64,000 bases of DNA from Marinomonas sp. UCMA 3892 (GCF_012726345.1 NZ_PTXN01000018.1:24338-88337); one strand, 5' to 3'. Counted from the stretch's first letter, positions 52,672 through 61,471 are shown. Made by a program: numbers and translations. The notes: a model not told the origin generated them from the letters alone.

Positions 52672-52892
52672 TATAAAAAATTACTGTGAAGCATTGCTTT
52701 AAAAATGACACTGAGAATTAAGACATTGATTCTACATTTCTGATTAATGATGACTTTTCTTTTGAGCGATTGATTGAAGAAAAGGAAGATTTAGCCGTTA
52801 CTATCTTATAGTAGAAGGAGTTTTTCTGGGCAAAGATAATAAGTAGTCTTTTTTTATCTCGGTTTTGCATAGCGATGTCGCAGGGTGTTTTT

Positions 52893-53795
52893 ATGATTAG
52901 TATTGAACAAATGGCTATTGTTTTAGATACCTTACCAGACCCTGCATTTATCCTGTCGCGCAGCGGTAAGTATATAGCTGTATTTGGTGGGCGTGATGCT
53001 CGTTATTACCACAGCAGTGATGGGTTGGTTGGTTTGCGTATTACCGAGATCGTTGAAAATGAGAAGGCGGATTGGTTTCTTCAGCAAATTGAATTGGCAC
53101 TAGACTCAGGTCAGCTGTTAATCAAAGAATATGAAATGAAAGGGCTAGATATTAATCGAGAGTCTATAGATGACCCGAAGCATTCTTTTTGGTTCGAAGG
53201 TCGTATTCAGAAGCTCGGCTTTTTGGTTGATGGCGAGGATGTCGTATTGTGGGTCGCCAGTAACATATCGGAGCGGCACGAACTTGAAATTAAGCTGAGA
53301 ACGCTTAGTGATACAGATCAGCTTACAGGGCTTTTTAATCGTAGGAAACTTGAGCGGGATCTAGCACTTCATTACGAGGCGTTCGAGCGGTATGCTGTCC
53401 CTGCGTCTATTCTGATGTTTGATCTTGATAACCTTAAAAAAATCAATGATACCTTGGGGCATTTTTCTGGCGATGAAATTATTATGACGATAGGTGATAT
53501 TTGTCGATCTGAACTCAGAAAAACCGACATTGCTTGTCGCTTTGGTGGTGATGAATTTGTTATTGGTTTGCCAAATATGAATTTGGAAAATGCGGTGACG
53601 TTTGCAAATCGACTACGAAAGCATTTTAAGTTGGAGTTGAACCGATTTTCTACTGAGGATATACCTATTAGTATTAGCATAGGTGTCGTGACTATGGAGC
53701 CTGCGGACCGATCTTTCGAGGAGACATTGAGACGTGCTGACGATGCTTTATATGAGGCAAAACGAAGTGGTAAAGATCAGGTAAGATTGGGTTAA
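52893..53795 (+). CDS. PAS-GGDEF diguanylate cyclase
   Basis: About 300-residue cytoplasmic cyclic di-GMP synthase with an N-terminal PAS domain (about 5-130: IVLDTLPDPAFILSRSGKYIAVFGGRDARYYH ... VVLWVASNISERHELE) and a GGDEF domain with the canonical loop (CRFGGDEFVIGL). An RxxD-type product site precedes it (RSELRKTD). ATG 52893 with AGGGTG upstream is preferred to ATG 52875, which has no ribosome site but would add six residues. It ends at a terminator shared with the converging glutaredoxin gene. Confidence 0.9.
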   Translation: MISIEQMAIVLDTLPDPAFILSRSGKYIAVFGGRDARYYHSSDGLVGLRITEIVENEKADWFLQQIELALDSGQLLIKEYEMKGLDINRESIDDPKHSFWFEGRIQKLGFLVDGEDVVLWVASNISERHELEIKLRTLSDTDQLTGLFNRRKLERDLALHYEAFERYAVPASILMFDLDNLKKINDTLGHFSGDEIIMTIGDICRSELRKTDIACRFGGDEFVIGLPNMNLENAVTFANRLRKHFKLELNRFSTEDIPISISIGVVTMEPADRSFEETLRRADDALYEAKRSGKDQVRLG

Positions 53796-53864
53796 TATCC
53801 TTTTAGGTATCGAGGACTAAGTCGTATTAATGGTCTGTACTGAAGATAGTTAAATATTTCATGG

Positions 53865-53897
53865 AAAACGGCTTCTATTGCAGAAGCCGTTTTTTTG
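53865..53897. terminator. Bidirectional terminator (ACGGCTTCT family)
   Basis: Perfect 12-bp stem AAAACGGCTTCT / AGAAGCCGTTTT with a 5-nt loop and further T residues. It is the third copy of this stem in the window and lies between the converging cyclase and glutaredoxin genes. Confidence 0.9.
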
Positions 53898-53932
53898 AGC
53901 ATTAGAAATATCAGTTTTGCTTATTTTTAGTG

Positions 53933-54304
53933 TTAAGCAAAGCGTTTTTCTAGGTAGCTGATGATCTGTGATGATTCGTACATCCATTCTACTTTGCCAT
54001 CTTGCTCAATTCGCAAGCAAGGCACTTTTACTTTACCGCCGCCTTCAAGTAACTCAGTACGGTGAACTGAACCTTCTGTTGCGTTACGCTTTTCAATAGG
54101 TAGGTTCAGCTTGTACATGGCTCTGCGTGTTTTAGTGCAAAACGGGCAAGCAGAGAATTGATAAAGCGAAAAATTTTTAAGCTCTTGGTTAATCTTTTCT
54201 TGCTTTTCAGGTGTGCGTTTTTTCTTAGAGCCACGGGTAAGAAGATCAACGGCTATGATGATGTAGCCTAGCAGATTACGAATAAGTTTTATTAATATTT
54301 TCAT
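53933..54304 (-). CDS. Membrane-anchored glutaredoxin-like protein
   Basis: 123 residues: a short N-terminal membrane helix (about 5-20) and basic linker, then a glutaredoxin/GST-N-like thioredoxin fold with the dithiol CPFC in LYQFSACPFCTKTRRAMYKLNLP, the cis-Pro segment KVPCLRI and MYESSQIISYLEKRF. It reduces disulfides or glutathione mixed disulfides, probably on the cytoplasmic face of the membrane. No clear ribosome site before the ATG. Confidence 0.85.
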   Translation of the reverse strand: MKILIKLIRNLLGYIIIAVDLLTRGSKKKRTPEKQEKINQELKNFSLYQFSACPFCTKTRRAMYKLNLPIEKRNATEGSVHRTELLEGGGKVKVPCLRIEQDGKVEWMYESSQIISYLEKRFA

Positions 54305-54478
54305 ATGGGACGCTCGCTTGTTCTCAGAACTAAATGGATAAGAGGGATGTTAGTGGGCGCCATTCTAGCGGTAAAGTGTTGGCGATTTAAGGGCTAGAGA
54401 TAAATGTTTTTAATTTGTGCTCGGATATGTGTCATTATGAAACGCTATTCGCTGAATTTATAATCCTTTGGAGTAAAT

Positions 54479-54670
54479 ATGAACAATAAAATTATAGGCA
54501 TTATTTTGGTTATCGCCGGTGCTGCTTTAGCTGTGTGGGGTTATAACATTTATGATGCAGCTAGCTCTCAAGTGACCCGAGCTTTAAGCGGCGAGACACC
54601 TGTAGAAGCTTGGGTTGGTATGGTTGGTGGTATTGTTTGCGTATTAGTTGGCTTAACAAGACTGAAATAA
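54479..54670 (+). CDS. DUF3185-family small membrane protein
   Basis: 63-residue protein with two hydrophobic helices (about 4-22 and 44-60) and the central DAASSQVTRALSGETP segment typical of DUF3185. Function unknown. A strong GGAG ribosome site lies 6 nt before the ATG. The ASCH gene starts 26 nt behind it on the same strand. Confidence 0.75.
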   Translation: MNNKIIGIILVIAGAALAVWGYNIYDAASSQVTRALSGETPVEAWVGMVGGIVCVLVGLTRLK

Positions 54671-54696
54671 GAGCTGATTTTGTGGGACATAGTGAG

Positions 54697-55185
54697 ATGG
54701 ACATAAAGGTTGAAGATTTCATGGATGAAAGAAGTAAAGTGTATTTGGCTGGTTTTCTTCATTCTTTACCTATAGAAGTTGCTGAAAAATACACTTCGTT
54801 TAGTGCAGATTATTTCTGTGCTGATGAATACAATGCCAATATTTGTGCCGATTTGATCCGGCGTGGTGAAAAACAAGCATCCTGTAGCATGAAACATTGG
54901 TACAGCTATGAGGGCGAAGCTATGCCAGAGGTTGGTCACTTACTAGTTGTGACCAATTGGGATGGTAAACCTGTGTGCATTGTGGAAATTACTTCTGTTA
55001 CAGAGTGTCGATATTGTGATGTTAGTGCTGAATTTGCAGCAGCAGAAGGCGAGGGTGATAAAACTTTAGATTGGTGGCGTGAAGCGCATTGGGCGTTTTT
55101 TTCCGCGGAGTGTGAGGAATTAGGGATCGAGCCAACGGAAGATATGATGTTGGTGTTAGAGCACTTTAAGGTTGTTTATCAATAG
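54697..55185 (+). CDS. ASCH-domain protein
   Basis: About 162-residue cytoplasmic protein with an ASCH domain (PUA-like fold, RNA-binding or nucleoside-related). Family pattern: YNANICADLIRRGEKQASCSMKHWY...MPEVGHLLVVTNWDGKPVCIVEITSVTECRYCDVSAEFAAAEGEGDKTLDWWREAHWAFF. The conserved Lys of the G-x-K motif is present. Some ASCH proteins are RNases or amidohydrolases acting on modified nucleosides. ATG 54697 is chosen because upstream codons overlap the DUF3185 gene; the ribosome site is weak, and ATG 54721 is a less likely alternative. Confidence 0.82.
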   Translation: MDIKVEDFMDERSKVYLAGFLHSLPIEVAEKYTSFSADYFCADEYNANICADLIRRGEKQASCSMKHWYSYEGEAMPEVGHLLVVTNWDGKPVCIVEITSVTECRYCDVSAEFAAAEGEGDKTLDWWREAHWAFFSAECEELGIEPTEDMMLVLEHFKVVYQ

Positions 55186-55226
55186 GGGAATATTAATATG
55201 TTGGCCTTTTTGCGTTTAGCTTCGAG

Positions 55227-55988
55227 TTAATTCCAATTGATTTCAGCAAGCGATTCAAAACTTGGGCGAGCAAAGTAGTAACCTTGAAATAAATGAATCC
55301 CCATTTCTTGTAGTACATGATATTCGGCCTTTGTTTCGATACCTTCAGCGACGATTATCATATTCAGTTCGTTAAACAGGTTTACCAAATTTCGTACGAT
55401 GATTTGGCGTTTTTTGTCTTGGTCGATATTCTTGATTAACGCCATGTCGATTTTAGTGATGTCTGTTTTAAGATCGGCAAGTTGGTTTAAACCGTTGAAC
55501 CCTGAGCCAAAGTCATCCGTAGCGGTTAAAAAACCTTGTTGCTGATAGTGCAGAATAATGGATTCTAAATGTTTGCTGTCCGTAATTTGCTCGTTTTCAG
55601 TGAATTCGAAAATGATCTTTTCTTTTGGAAAGTGATATTCTTCCGCTGCGTTTAGCGTAGTTCGAATACATAATTCTGGCTTGTAAACCGCATTGGGTAA
55701 GAAATTGATACTAAGAAAACAGTGTTTATGGACTTCGAGCTCTGCTGCAAGTTTTATGGCTTTCACTCGACAACTTTGATCAAAACGATAGCGATTGGTT
55801 TCATTGACGTTTTGAAAAACCTGAAAGGCACTTTCTTGATTTAGGCCACGAACAAGCGCTTCTTGTGCGAAAACAGTTTTGGTTTGGCTATTAATAATCG
55901 GCTGAAGCGCCATAGTGAAGTCGAAGCCTAAGTCACACGCAGTTGAACATTCTGCGCAGCCTAGTTTTCGGAAGTCCTTCTGTTTCAT
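55227..55988 (-). CDS. EAL-domain cyclic di-GMP phosphodiesterase
   Basis: 253-residue stand-alone EAL protein that should hydrolyse cyclic di-GMP to pGpG. Catalytic and metal residues are present: EALVRG, SINFLPNAVY (Asn), FEFTENE, TATDDFGSGFNGLN (Asp-Asp), ITKIDMALIK (Lys) and IVAEGIET (Glu). Before the domain is a short cysteine cluster (C11, C14, C18: CAECSTAC) that could bind metal or sense redox state. It stands between the ASCH gene and the FMN reductase gene, transcribed oppositely to both. Confidence 0.9.
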   Translation of the reverse strand: MKQKDFRKLGCAECSTACDLGFDFTMALQPIINSQTKTVFAQEALVRGLNQESAFQVFQNVNETNRYRFDQSCRVKAIKLAAELEVHKHCFLSINFLPNAVYKPELCIRTTLNAAEEYHFPKEKIIFEFTENEQITDSKHLESIILHYQQQGFLTATDDFGSGFNGLNQLADLKTDITKIDMALIKNIDQDKKRQIIVRNLVNLFNELNMIIVAEGIETKAEYHVLQEMGIHLFQGYYFARPSFESLAEINWN

Positions 55989-56118
55989 ATTGCGACTCTC
56001 TTGTTTAATGCTTGGGTATGTAGGGAATAGATAGATGTTTCTTATACATATAATCCCTTATCACAATGATTTCTATGGAGTATTAAACAATAGAGCTTTC
56101 GTTGGTAATTTACCAGTG

Positions 56119-56214
56119 ATGCGTTATTTCTTTCAAAGATTTGCTATCGTGTTGGTTTTATTCCATCTTTCTTCGGTGGGTGTTATCGAAGCATTTGATG
56201 ACGATGATTTTTAA
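56119..56214 (+). CDS. Possible 31-residue membrane peptide
   Basis: ATG 56119 opens a 31-codon frame with one strongly hydrophobic helix (FAIVLVLFHLSSVGV) and an acidic end (EAFDDDDF), 13 nt ahead of the FMN reductase gene. The same frame is open back to an ATG at 56035 (59 codons). No convincing ribosome site. It could be a leader peptide or a chance frame. Confidence 0.3.
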   Translation: MRYFFQRFAIVLVLFHLSSVGVIEAFDDDDF

Positions 56215-56227
56215 TGGGTGATTGTTT

Positions 56228-56887
56228 ATGAAGATTTTAATGTTCCTTGGTACCGTTAGAGACAGCACACCGCCGCGGCCAGCTCGTTTAGGTGAAAGGG
56301 TCGCGAAAGCCTGCTTAGCGTCTTTTTCATCTCAGCATGGCGATCATGAAATAGAGTTGGTAGACGCTTTAAATTATCCATTAGAACTTATTTTTAAACC
56401 TCATTTTTCCTATTCGAAAAGTCAGGTCCCATCTGAATTGGATGAGTTAGCTAAGAAAATAGCGTCTGCGGATGGTTATATAATGGTAAGTCCAGAATAC
56501 AACCATTCAATGAGTCCTGCATTGGCGAACTTACTGAATCATTTTGGTAGCTCTTTGTTTTCATACAAGCCAAGTGCCATAGTGACTTATTCAGCAGGTC
56601 AATGGGGTGGCATGCGAGCGGCAGTCGGCATGCGAACCTTTTTGTCAGAGCTAGGCTGCTTGCCAGTGTCATCTATGATTCATGTACCAAAAGCGCAAAA
56701 TATCTTTTCTGAAGACGGAGGTTTGCTAGAGGGTGAAGACCAATCTGAATGGTTTGATTACTTTGGGCGTACGTTTAACCAATTGATTTGGTGGACTCAG
56801 GCTGCAGTGAATCAAAAAAAGCAAATTGATCCACTGGACATGATTCGAGCTTTCACTGAGGATCCCTCTCAAAGAAATGCGCCTTAG
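56228..56887 (+). CDS. NAD(P)H-dependent FMN reductase-like protein
   Basis: 219-residue flavodoxin-fold oxidoreductase. The FMN phosphate loop is in MFLGTVRDSTPPRPARLGERVA, followed by the family hallmark GYIMVSPEYNHSMSPALANLLNHF and YSAGQWGGMRAAVGMRTFLSELGCLPVS. Members reduce FMN, quinones, azo dyes or chromate with NAD(P)H. ATG 56228, preceded by GGGTGA, is taken as start instead of the TTG two codons earlier. Single-gene unit ending at the terminator at 56934. Confidence 0.88.
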   Translation: MKILMFLGTVRDSTPPRPARLGERVAKACLASFSSQHGDHEIELVDALNYPLELIFKPHFSYSKSQVPSELDELAKKIASADGYIMVSPEYNHSMSPALANLLNHFGSSLFSYKPSAIVTYSAGQWGGMRAAVGMRTFLSELGCLPVSSMIHVPKAQNIFSEDGGLLEGEDQSEWFDYFGRTFNQLIWWTQAAVNQKKQIDPLDMIRAFTEDPSQRNAP

Positions 56888-56933
56888 TTCGATCGTTTAA
56901 CAAGCTAAGGGGTTGATATTTCTTTGTTCTATA

Positions 56934-56973
56934 AAAATAGCCAGATGAGATTATGTCATCTGGCTATTTTTTT
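56934..56973. terminator. Bidirectional terminator between FMN reductase and symporter genes
   Basis: About 15-bp stem (core TAGCCAGATGA / TCATCTGGCTA) with a 7-nt loop, A run before and T run after. Confidence 0.92.
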
Positions 56974-57019
56974 ATGTATTACAAAGAAATTTTTAAAGCT
57001 CAATTTTAATAATTATAGA

Positions 57020-58291
57020 CTACGCTTTTGCTGAATCTGATGTTGGTTGGGCTGAATAAATATCTTGATCCAGTTCATTTTCGCTTTTCGCAACGAGGGT
57101 CGAGACCATTAAGTCGCCACAGACGTTTACGGTTGTGCGAGCCATGTCTAGGATTCTGTCTATCCCAGCAATGATGGCTAGGCCTTCAATTGGCAAGCCA
57201 ACAGTTGTTAGAACCAAAGACAGCATGATCATACCAGCACCTGGAACACCCGCTGTACCAATAGATGCTAGTGTAGATGTAGCGATAATGACAATATAGT
57301 CAGAAACTTCTAGGTCAACACCAAATGCTTGTGCGATAAATAAAGCGCAAACGCCCTGGTAAAGCGCCGTACCATCCATGTTTATTGTTGCGCCCAAAGG
57401 TAATACAAAACTAGAAATACCTTTTGATACACCTAGTTCTTCTTGAGCTGCTTTAATACTTGCCGGTAATGTACCAGAGCTACTTGTGGTGGTGAACGCA
57501 ACCGCAGCTGGTGTAGCAATGCCTTTTAGATAAGGAATTGGGTTAAGGCGTCCTAATAGACTAATCAAGCCACTATAAAAAACTACGACGTGTATGATGC
57601 TACCAAGATAAACCACGGCAACGACTTTAATCAGCGGTAGTAGAATTTCTAGGCCATATTTCCCTGCGACCCAAGCCATTAAACCAAATACCCCGTAAGG
57701 TGCTAGTTTCATTACTAGTCCAGTTAGCATATACATAGCTTCAGCAAGACTTTCAAATACGGCGATGGCAGGCTTACCTTTCTCACCTGACAGAGTTAAC
57801 GCAATTCCTAAACCAAGAGCAAAGACTATGATTTGTAGAATGTTGCCAGCAGCAAGCGCATCAACAGGGTTGGTTGGGATCATGTTTAGCAACGTTTGCA
57901 CTAATGTCGGGGCTTCTTTTGTTGCTTGAGAGATCGTAGAAGCGTCCATATTCAAACCGGCGCCAGGGCTAAAAATAGTTCCTAATCCGAGGCCGATAGT
58001 AATAGCAACAGCGGTTGTTCCTAAATACAACACTATTGATTTCAATCCGACTCGACCCATTTTCCGAGTGTCTTGCATAGAAGTAACGCCAACTACTAAG
58101 GAGCAAAACACCAAGGGAACAATGAGCATTTTAATGGCTTTAATAAACAAGGTGCCAATTGGTTTCAGTATTTCTGCGTCTGGCCCCATGATAGAGCCAG
58201 TTATTATACCGAGAACCATACCAATTAAGATTTTTTGCCAAAGTGGCATTTTGCTCCAAAAGTTTGTTTTTGTTGTTTGAGTGTCTGTCAT
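57020..58291 (-). CDS. Dicarboxylate/amino-acid:cation symporter (GltP/DctA family)
   Basis: 423-residue secondary transporter of the DAACS family with eight or more membrane helices and two re-entrant loops. Landmarks: KAIKMLIVPLVFCSLVVGV, AFTTTSSSGTLPASIKAAQEELGVSKGISSFVLPLGATINMDGTALYQGVCALFIAQAFG and GTAGVPGAGMIMLSLVL, followed by GIDRILDMARTTVNVCGD. The serine-rich loop and NMDG motif are intact. It lies 35 nt behind aspA in the same orientation, so it probably imports aspartate (or fumarate/malate) for that enzyme. Both genes appear to be driven by the sigma-54 promoter at 59802. Confidence 0.92.
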   Translation of the reverse strand: MTDTQTTKTNFWSKMPLWQKILIGMVLGIITGSIMGPDAEILKPIGTLFIKAIKMLIVPLVFCSLVVGVTSMQDTRKMGRVGLKSIVLYLGTTAVAITIGLGLGTIFSPGAGLNMDASTISQATKEAPTLVQTLLNMIPTNPVDALAAGNILQIIVFALGLGIALTLSGEKGKPAIAVFESLAEAMYMLTGLVMKLAPYGVFGLMAWVAGKYGLEILLPLIKVVAVVYLGSIIHVVVFYSGLISLLGRLNPIPYLKGIATPAAVAFTTTSSSGTLPASIKAAQEELGVSKGISSFVLPLGATINMDGTALYQGVCALFIAQAFGVDLEVSDYIVIIATSTLASIGTAGVPGAGMIMLSLVLTTVGLPIEGLAIIAGIDRILDMARTTVNVCGDLMVSTLVAKSENELDQDIYSAQPTSDSAKA

Positions 58292-58326
58292 CTTAATGCC
58301 TTTTTATTTGTTATTTGTCAGGGGGA

Positions 58327-59754
58327 TTAACGCTTAATACGTCGAGCTTGAGGACGAATCATGTTGGCCGGTTTAAGCACCTCGTTGATATCGTCTTCAC
58401 TCATTAGTTGTTCGTCACGAATTAAGTCTAAAACTCCACGTCCTGTGGCAAGTGCTGTCTTAGCGATACGGCTAGCATTGTCGTAGCCGATATAAGGAAC
58501 AACGGCAGTAATGACTCCGATGCTTTGGTCAACCAGTTGTTGGCAGTGCTCTTTGTTTGCCGTGATACCGATGACACAGCGAGTTGTTAACATGTCCATG
58601 GCTTGTTTCAACATGCGCATAGATTCTAGTACGTTATAGGCAATAAGTGGCTCCATTGCATTGAGTTGAAGCTGACCTGCTTCTGCAGCCATAGTGATGG
58701 CCATATCATTACCAATAACTTGATAAGCTACTTGGCTAACGGCTTCAGGAATAACGGGATTGATTTTGCCCGGCATGATAGAGCTACCAGGTTGTTGTGG
58801 AGGAAGGTTTATTTCGTTAAGCCCACAGCGAGGCCCCATGCTTAAAAGGCGTAAATCGTTTGATATTTTCGATAGCTTAATTGCAAGACGCTTAAGCATG
58901 GAGGAGAACAACACGAACGCGCCCATGTCAGAGCTGGCTTCAACTAAATCGCATGCTGGAATTAGTTGGAAACCGCTGATTTTAGATAAATTTTTTACTG
59001 CCATAGCGGCGTATTCTGGATCTGTATTAATTCCTGTTCCTATGGCTGTGCCACCAAGGTTCACTTCTTTTAGTAGCTCTGACAGGCCGGCAATACGATC
59101 GATGTCTTCTGTCAGCGTCGAAGCAAAAGACTGAAATTCTTGACCTAAAGTCATAGGAACCGCGTCTTGTAATTGGGTTCGTCCCATTTTGATAATGTCA
59201 GCAAACTCTATAGACTTAGCTTTAAATGCATCGCGTAATGAGGCGAGGGCTGTTACTAAATCACCGTGTTTGAGCAAAATAGCCAATCGTACAGCAGTTG
59301 GGTAAGCGTCATTGGTAGATTGTGACATGTTGACATGATTGTTCGGATGAAGGTGTTGGTATTCACCTTTTTCATAACCGAGTTTTTCAAGTGCAATATT
59401 AGCAATGACTTCGTTAGCATTCATATTGGTTGATGTACCAGCGCCGCCTTGGATCATATCGACAATAAATTGGTCGTGAAAATGTCCTTGTTTGATTTCT
59501 GCGACGGCGTCAATAATAGCGTGATAGCGATCATCGTCTAAAAGACCTAAGCTTCGGTTTGCTCCTGCACAAGCCGATTTTACCATGCTGATGGCAACAA
59601 CAAGCTCAGGGAAATGATGAAGTGGTATGCCGCTGAGATCAAAGTTCAAACAGGCACGTTGTGTTTGAATGCCGTAGTATGCATTAGCAGGAACATTACT
59701 GTCGCCAAGTAGATCGTGTTCTGAGCGAACGGCTTCGCTGGTGATTTGTATCAT
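58327..59754 (-). CDS. aspA: Aspartate ammonia-lyase
   Basis: 475-residue aspartase of the fumarase/aspartase superfamily, converting L-aspartate to fumarate and ammonium. Motifs: IQGGAGTSTNMNANEVIAN, HPNNHVNMSQSTNDAYPTAVRLA, GRTQLQDAVPMTLGQEF and the signature loop GSSIMPGKINPVIPEAV. Length fits E. coli AspA (478). Fumarase C is closely related, but the overall N-terminal pattern (SEHDLLGDSNVPANAYYGIQTQRA) is that of aspartase. First gene of an operon with the symporter, behind a near-consensus sigma-54 promoter. Confidence 0.93.
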   Translation of the reverse strand: MIQITSEAVRSEHDLLGDSNVPANAYYGIQTQRACLNFDLSGIPLHHFPELVVAISMVKSACAGANRSLGLLDDDRYHAIIDAVAEIKQGHFHDQFIVDMIQGGAGTSTNMNANEVIANIALEKLGYEKGEYQHLHPNNHVNMSQSTNDAYPTAVRLAILLKHGDLVTALASLRDAFKAKSIEFADIIKMGRTQLQDAVPMTLGQEFQSFASTLTEDIDRIAGLSELLKEVNLGGTAIGTGINTDPEYAAMAVKNLSKISGFQLIPACDLVEASSDMGAFVLFSSMLKRLAIKLSKISNDLRLLSMGPRCGLNEINLPPQQPGSSIMPGKINPVIPEAVSQVAYQVIGNDMAITMAAEAGQLQLNAMEPLIAYNVLESMRMLKQAMDMLTTRCVIGITANKEHCQQLVDQSIGVITAVVPYIGYDNASRIAKTALATGRGVLDLIRDEQLMSEDDINEVLKPANMIRPQARRIKR

Positions 59755-59801
59755 GATGCTCTCGTTTATTGTTGTTTTACATAGGGTTTGTAATAGATAA
59801 G

Positions 59802-59817
59802 AGCAACCATTGTGCCA
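59802..59817 (-). promoter_or_regulatory. Sigma-54 promoter of the aspA-symporter operon
   Basis: Minus strand reads TGGCACAATGGTTGCT, an exact fit to TGGCAC-N5-TTGCW. The predicted start is near 59791, giving a leader of about 37 nt before aspA. Confidence 0.9.
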
Positions 59818-59967
59818 ATTGGGTATGTTATATTTAACTCATTGATTTTAAATATAAAATTTTAAAATCTATTGAGTTTCTTTAAATCTGAAGGGGTATG
59901 CCTAAGGAATAGTTATATTGCCAAAATATGGATTAAAAATGTTATATATCAAAGCTTTATACGATTA

Positions 59968-59999
59968 ATAACTGTGGTTATAGCTATAACCACAGTTAT
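59968..59999. promoter_or_regulatory. 32-bp perfect palindrome, likely enhancer for the response regulator
   Basis: Sixteen-bp arms without spacer (ATAACTGTGGTTATAG and its complement). It lies about 180 bp upstream of the aspA sigma-54 promoter and 20 bp beyond the response-regulator stop. It is best read as the upstream activating site for that regulator. It could also fold as a hairpin at the end of the regulator transcript, but no T run follows. Confidence 0.7.
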
Positions 60000-60019
60000 A
60001 TGGGTTGCTTTGGTGGACT

Positions 60020-61438
60020 TTAGCTGTTTTTCTTATTTAAGCGTTTACTTAGCGCGGGTTGTGACACGCCTATGAGGCGAGACGCGAGGGATTGGTTGCC
60101 CTGCGCTCGTTTCATCGCTTCTTCTACTAGTAGATCATTAATCTCTTGCATGGATGGTAATGGTTGTTCAGCTGGAAAGAATACTCGTGCGTTCCTGTTT
60201 TCTAGATTTACTTGTAACTGTGAAGGGTTTTCTTTCGTCAACACGTGACGAAATGTCTCCATCGAGAGAACTTTAGATTGATGGCAGCTTACGGCATCAT
60301 AAACGAGTGCTTTTAGCTCTCTTATATTGCCCGGCCATTGGTAATTAGCTAATAAAACGGGGAGTTCTTTGGGTATAGTCGGTTTGTTTTTACCCATTTC
60401 TTCTGCTGCTTGTGTTAGAAAAAAATCTAGCAATAAGGGCAAGTCATTGACTCGACGACGTAACGGTGGGATCTCAACATGGTGAATTTTCAAGCGATAG
60501 TATAGGTCTTTTCGAAACGCGCCAGATGCTTGTTTATCCGTGAGGTTTTGATGGGTTGCAGCGACTACTCTGGCGCGCAGACGTTTAGGTCGGTCGCTGC
60601 CTAATGGGTAATATTCTCCCTCTTGTAATAGGCGCAATAATTTGACCTGTGATGTAGGGCTTAAATCGCCAATTTCATCCAAAAACAAAGTGCCTCCCGC
60701 GGCTTGTTCTATCATGCCTGGGCGAGCGCTATCCGCTCCTGTGAAAGCGCCACGCCGGTGACCAAATAATGTGTCCGAAAATACGTTGTCGTCTAATCCA
60801 GCAACATTGACACTCACCAAAGGTCCTGTGTTGTTACTTAAGTCATGAATGGCTTGAGCGATTTGCTCTTTTCCTACACCACTTTCACCACTAATCAGAA
60901 CAGGCTGTTGGCTAGACGCAATTGATTCAAGGTACTGAAAGACAGCATGCATGCCTTTGTCTTGTGTAATGATACTGGCGAATACGTTAGGTTGTTCTAG
61001 TGTATTGGTTAGTACATGGCGACGTAGGGCTTGATTTTCGACATGCATTTCTTGCATACGTACGGCACGTTTTATGCCTTCGATTAAGCGGCGTTCTTCG
61101 GTTGTTTTGACATAATAATCAAAGGCGCCAAGTCGAATACAGTCTAAAGCTATCTCTAGCTGGTTTAAGCCGCTAATGACAATGACACTAATGTCCGGAT
61201 ATTCCGTTACTATTTTATGTAGTAGCTTATCACCTGAAATATGAGGCATGGTCATGTCCAGTAGGACGATGCCAATTGGGTGCTCCGAAATCATAGACAT
61301 GGCGTTACGACTGTCTTGGCAATGGTATAAGTGGCTGAATCCCGCTTTACGTTCTAATGCAATGCTCATGCTGCGTAAGAAGGCTTCTTCGTCATCCACC
61401 AGTAAAATACCGAATTGTGGGTAAAGGTTTTTTTGCAT
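60020..61438 (-). CDS. DctD-like sigma-54 response regulator
   Basis: 472-residue response regulator. Receiver domain about 8-125 with acidic D15-D16, phospho-acceptor D61 (VLLDMTMP) and K111. Central AAA+ domain with Walker A GESGVGKE (184-191), intact GAFTGA (230-235), Walker B GGTLFLDEIGD, and FRKDLYYRLKIHHVEIPPLRRR. C-terminal Fis-type HTH (NQSLASRLIGVSQPALSKRLNK). Paired with the histidine kinase 33 nt upstream. The target is predicted from the DNA: the palindrome at 59968 and the sigma-54 promoter of aspA lie immediately downstream. Confidence 0.94.
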   Translation of the reverse strand: MQKNLYPQFGILLVDDEEAFLRSMSIALERKAGFSHLYHCQDSRNAMSMISEHPIGIVLLDMTMPHISGDKLLHKIVTEYPDISVIVISGLNQLEIALDCIRLGAFDYYVKTTEERRLIEGIKRAVRMQEMHVENQALRRHVLTNTLEQPNVFASIITQDKGMHAVFQYLESIASSQQPVLISGESGVGKEQIAQAIHDLSNNTGPLVSVNVAGLDDNVFSDTLFGHRRGAFTGADSARPGMIEQAAGGTLFLDEIGDLSPTSQVKLLRLLQEGEYYPLGSDRPKRLRARVVAATHQNLTDKQASGAFRKDLYYRLKIHHVEIPPLRRRVNDLPLLLDFFLTQAAEEMGKNKPTIPKELPVLLANYQWPGNIRELKALVYDAVSCHQSKVLSMETFRHVLTKENPSQLQVNLENRNARVFFPAEQPLPSMQEINDLLVEEAMKRAQGNQSLASRLIGVSQPALSKRLNKKNS

Positions 61439-61471
61439 ACAAGAACTCCTAACAGAGACTTTTACAGGGTG

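Noticed and set aside
59872..60075. Small plus-strand frame across the palindrome before aspA
   Set aside because: It spans the predicted sigma-54 control region and the end of the response regulator; no ribosome site or family.
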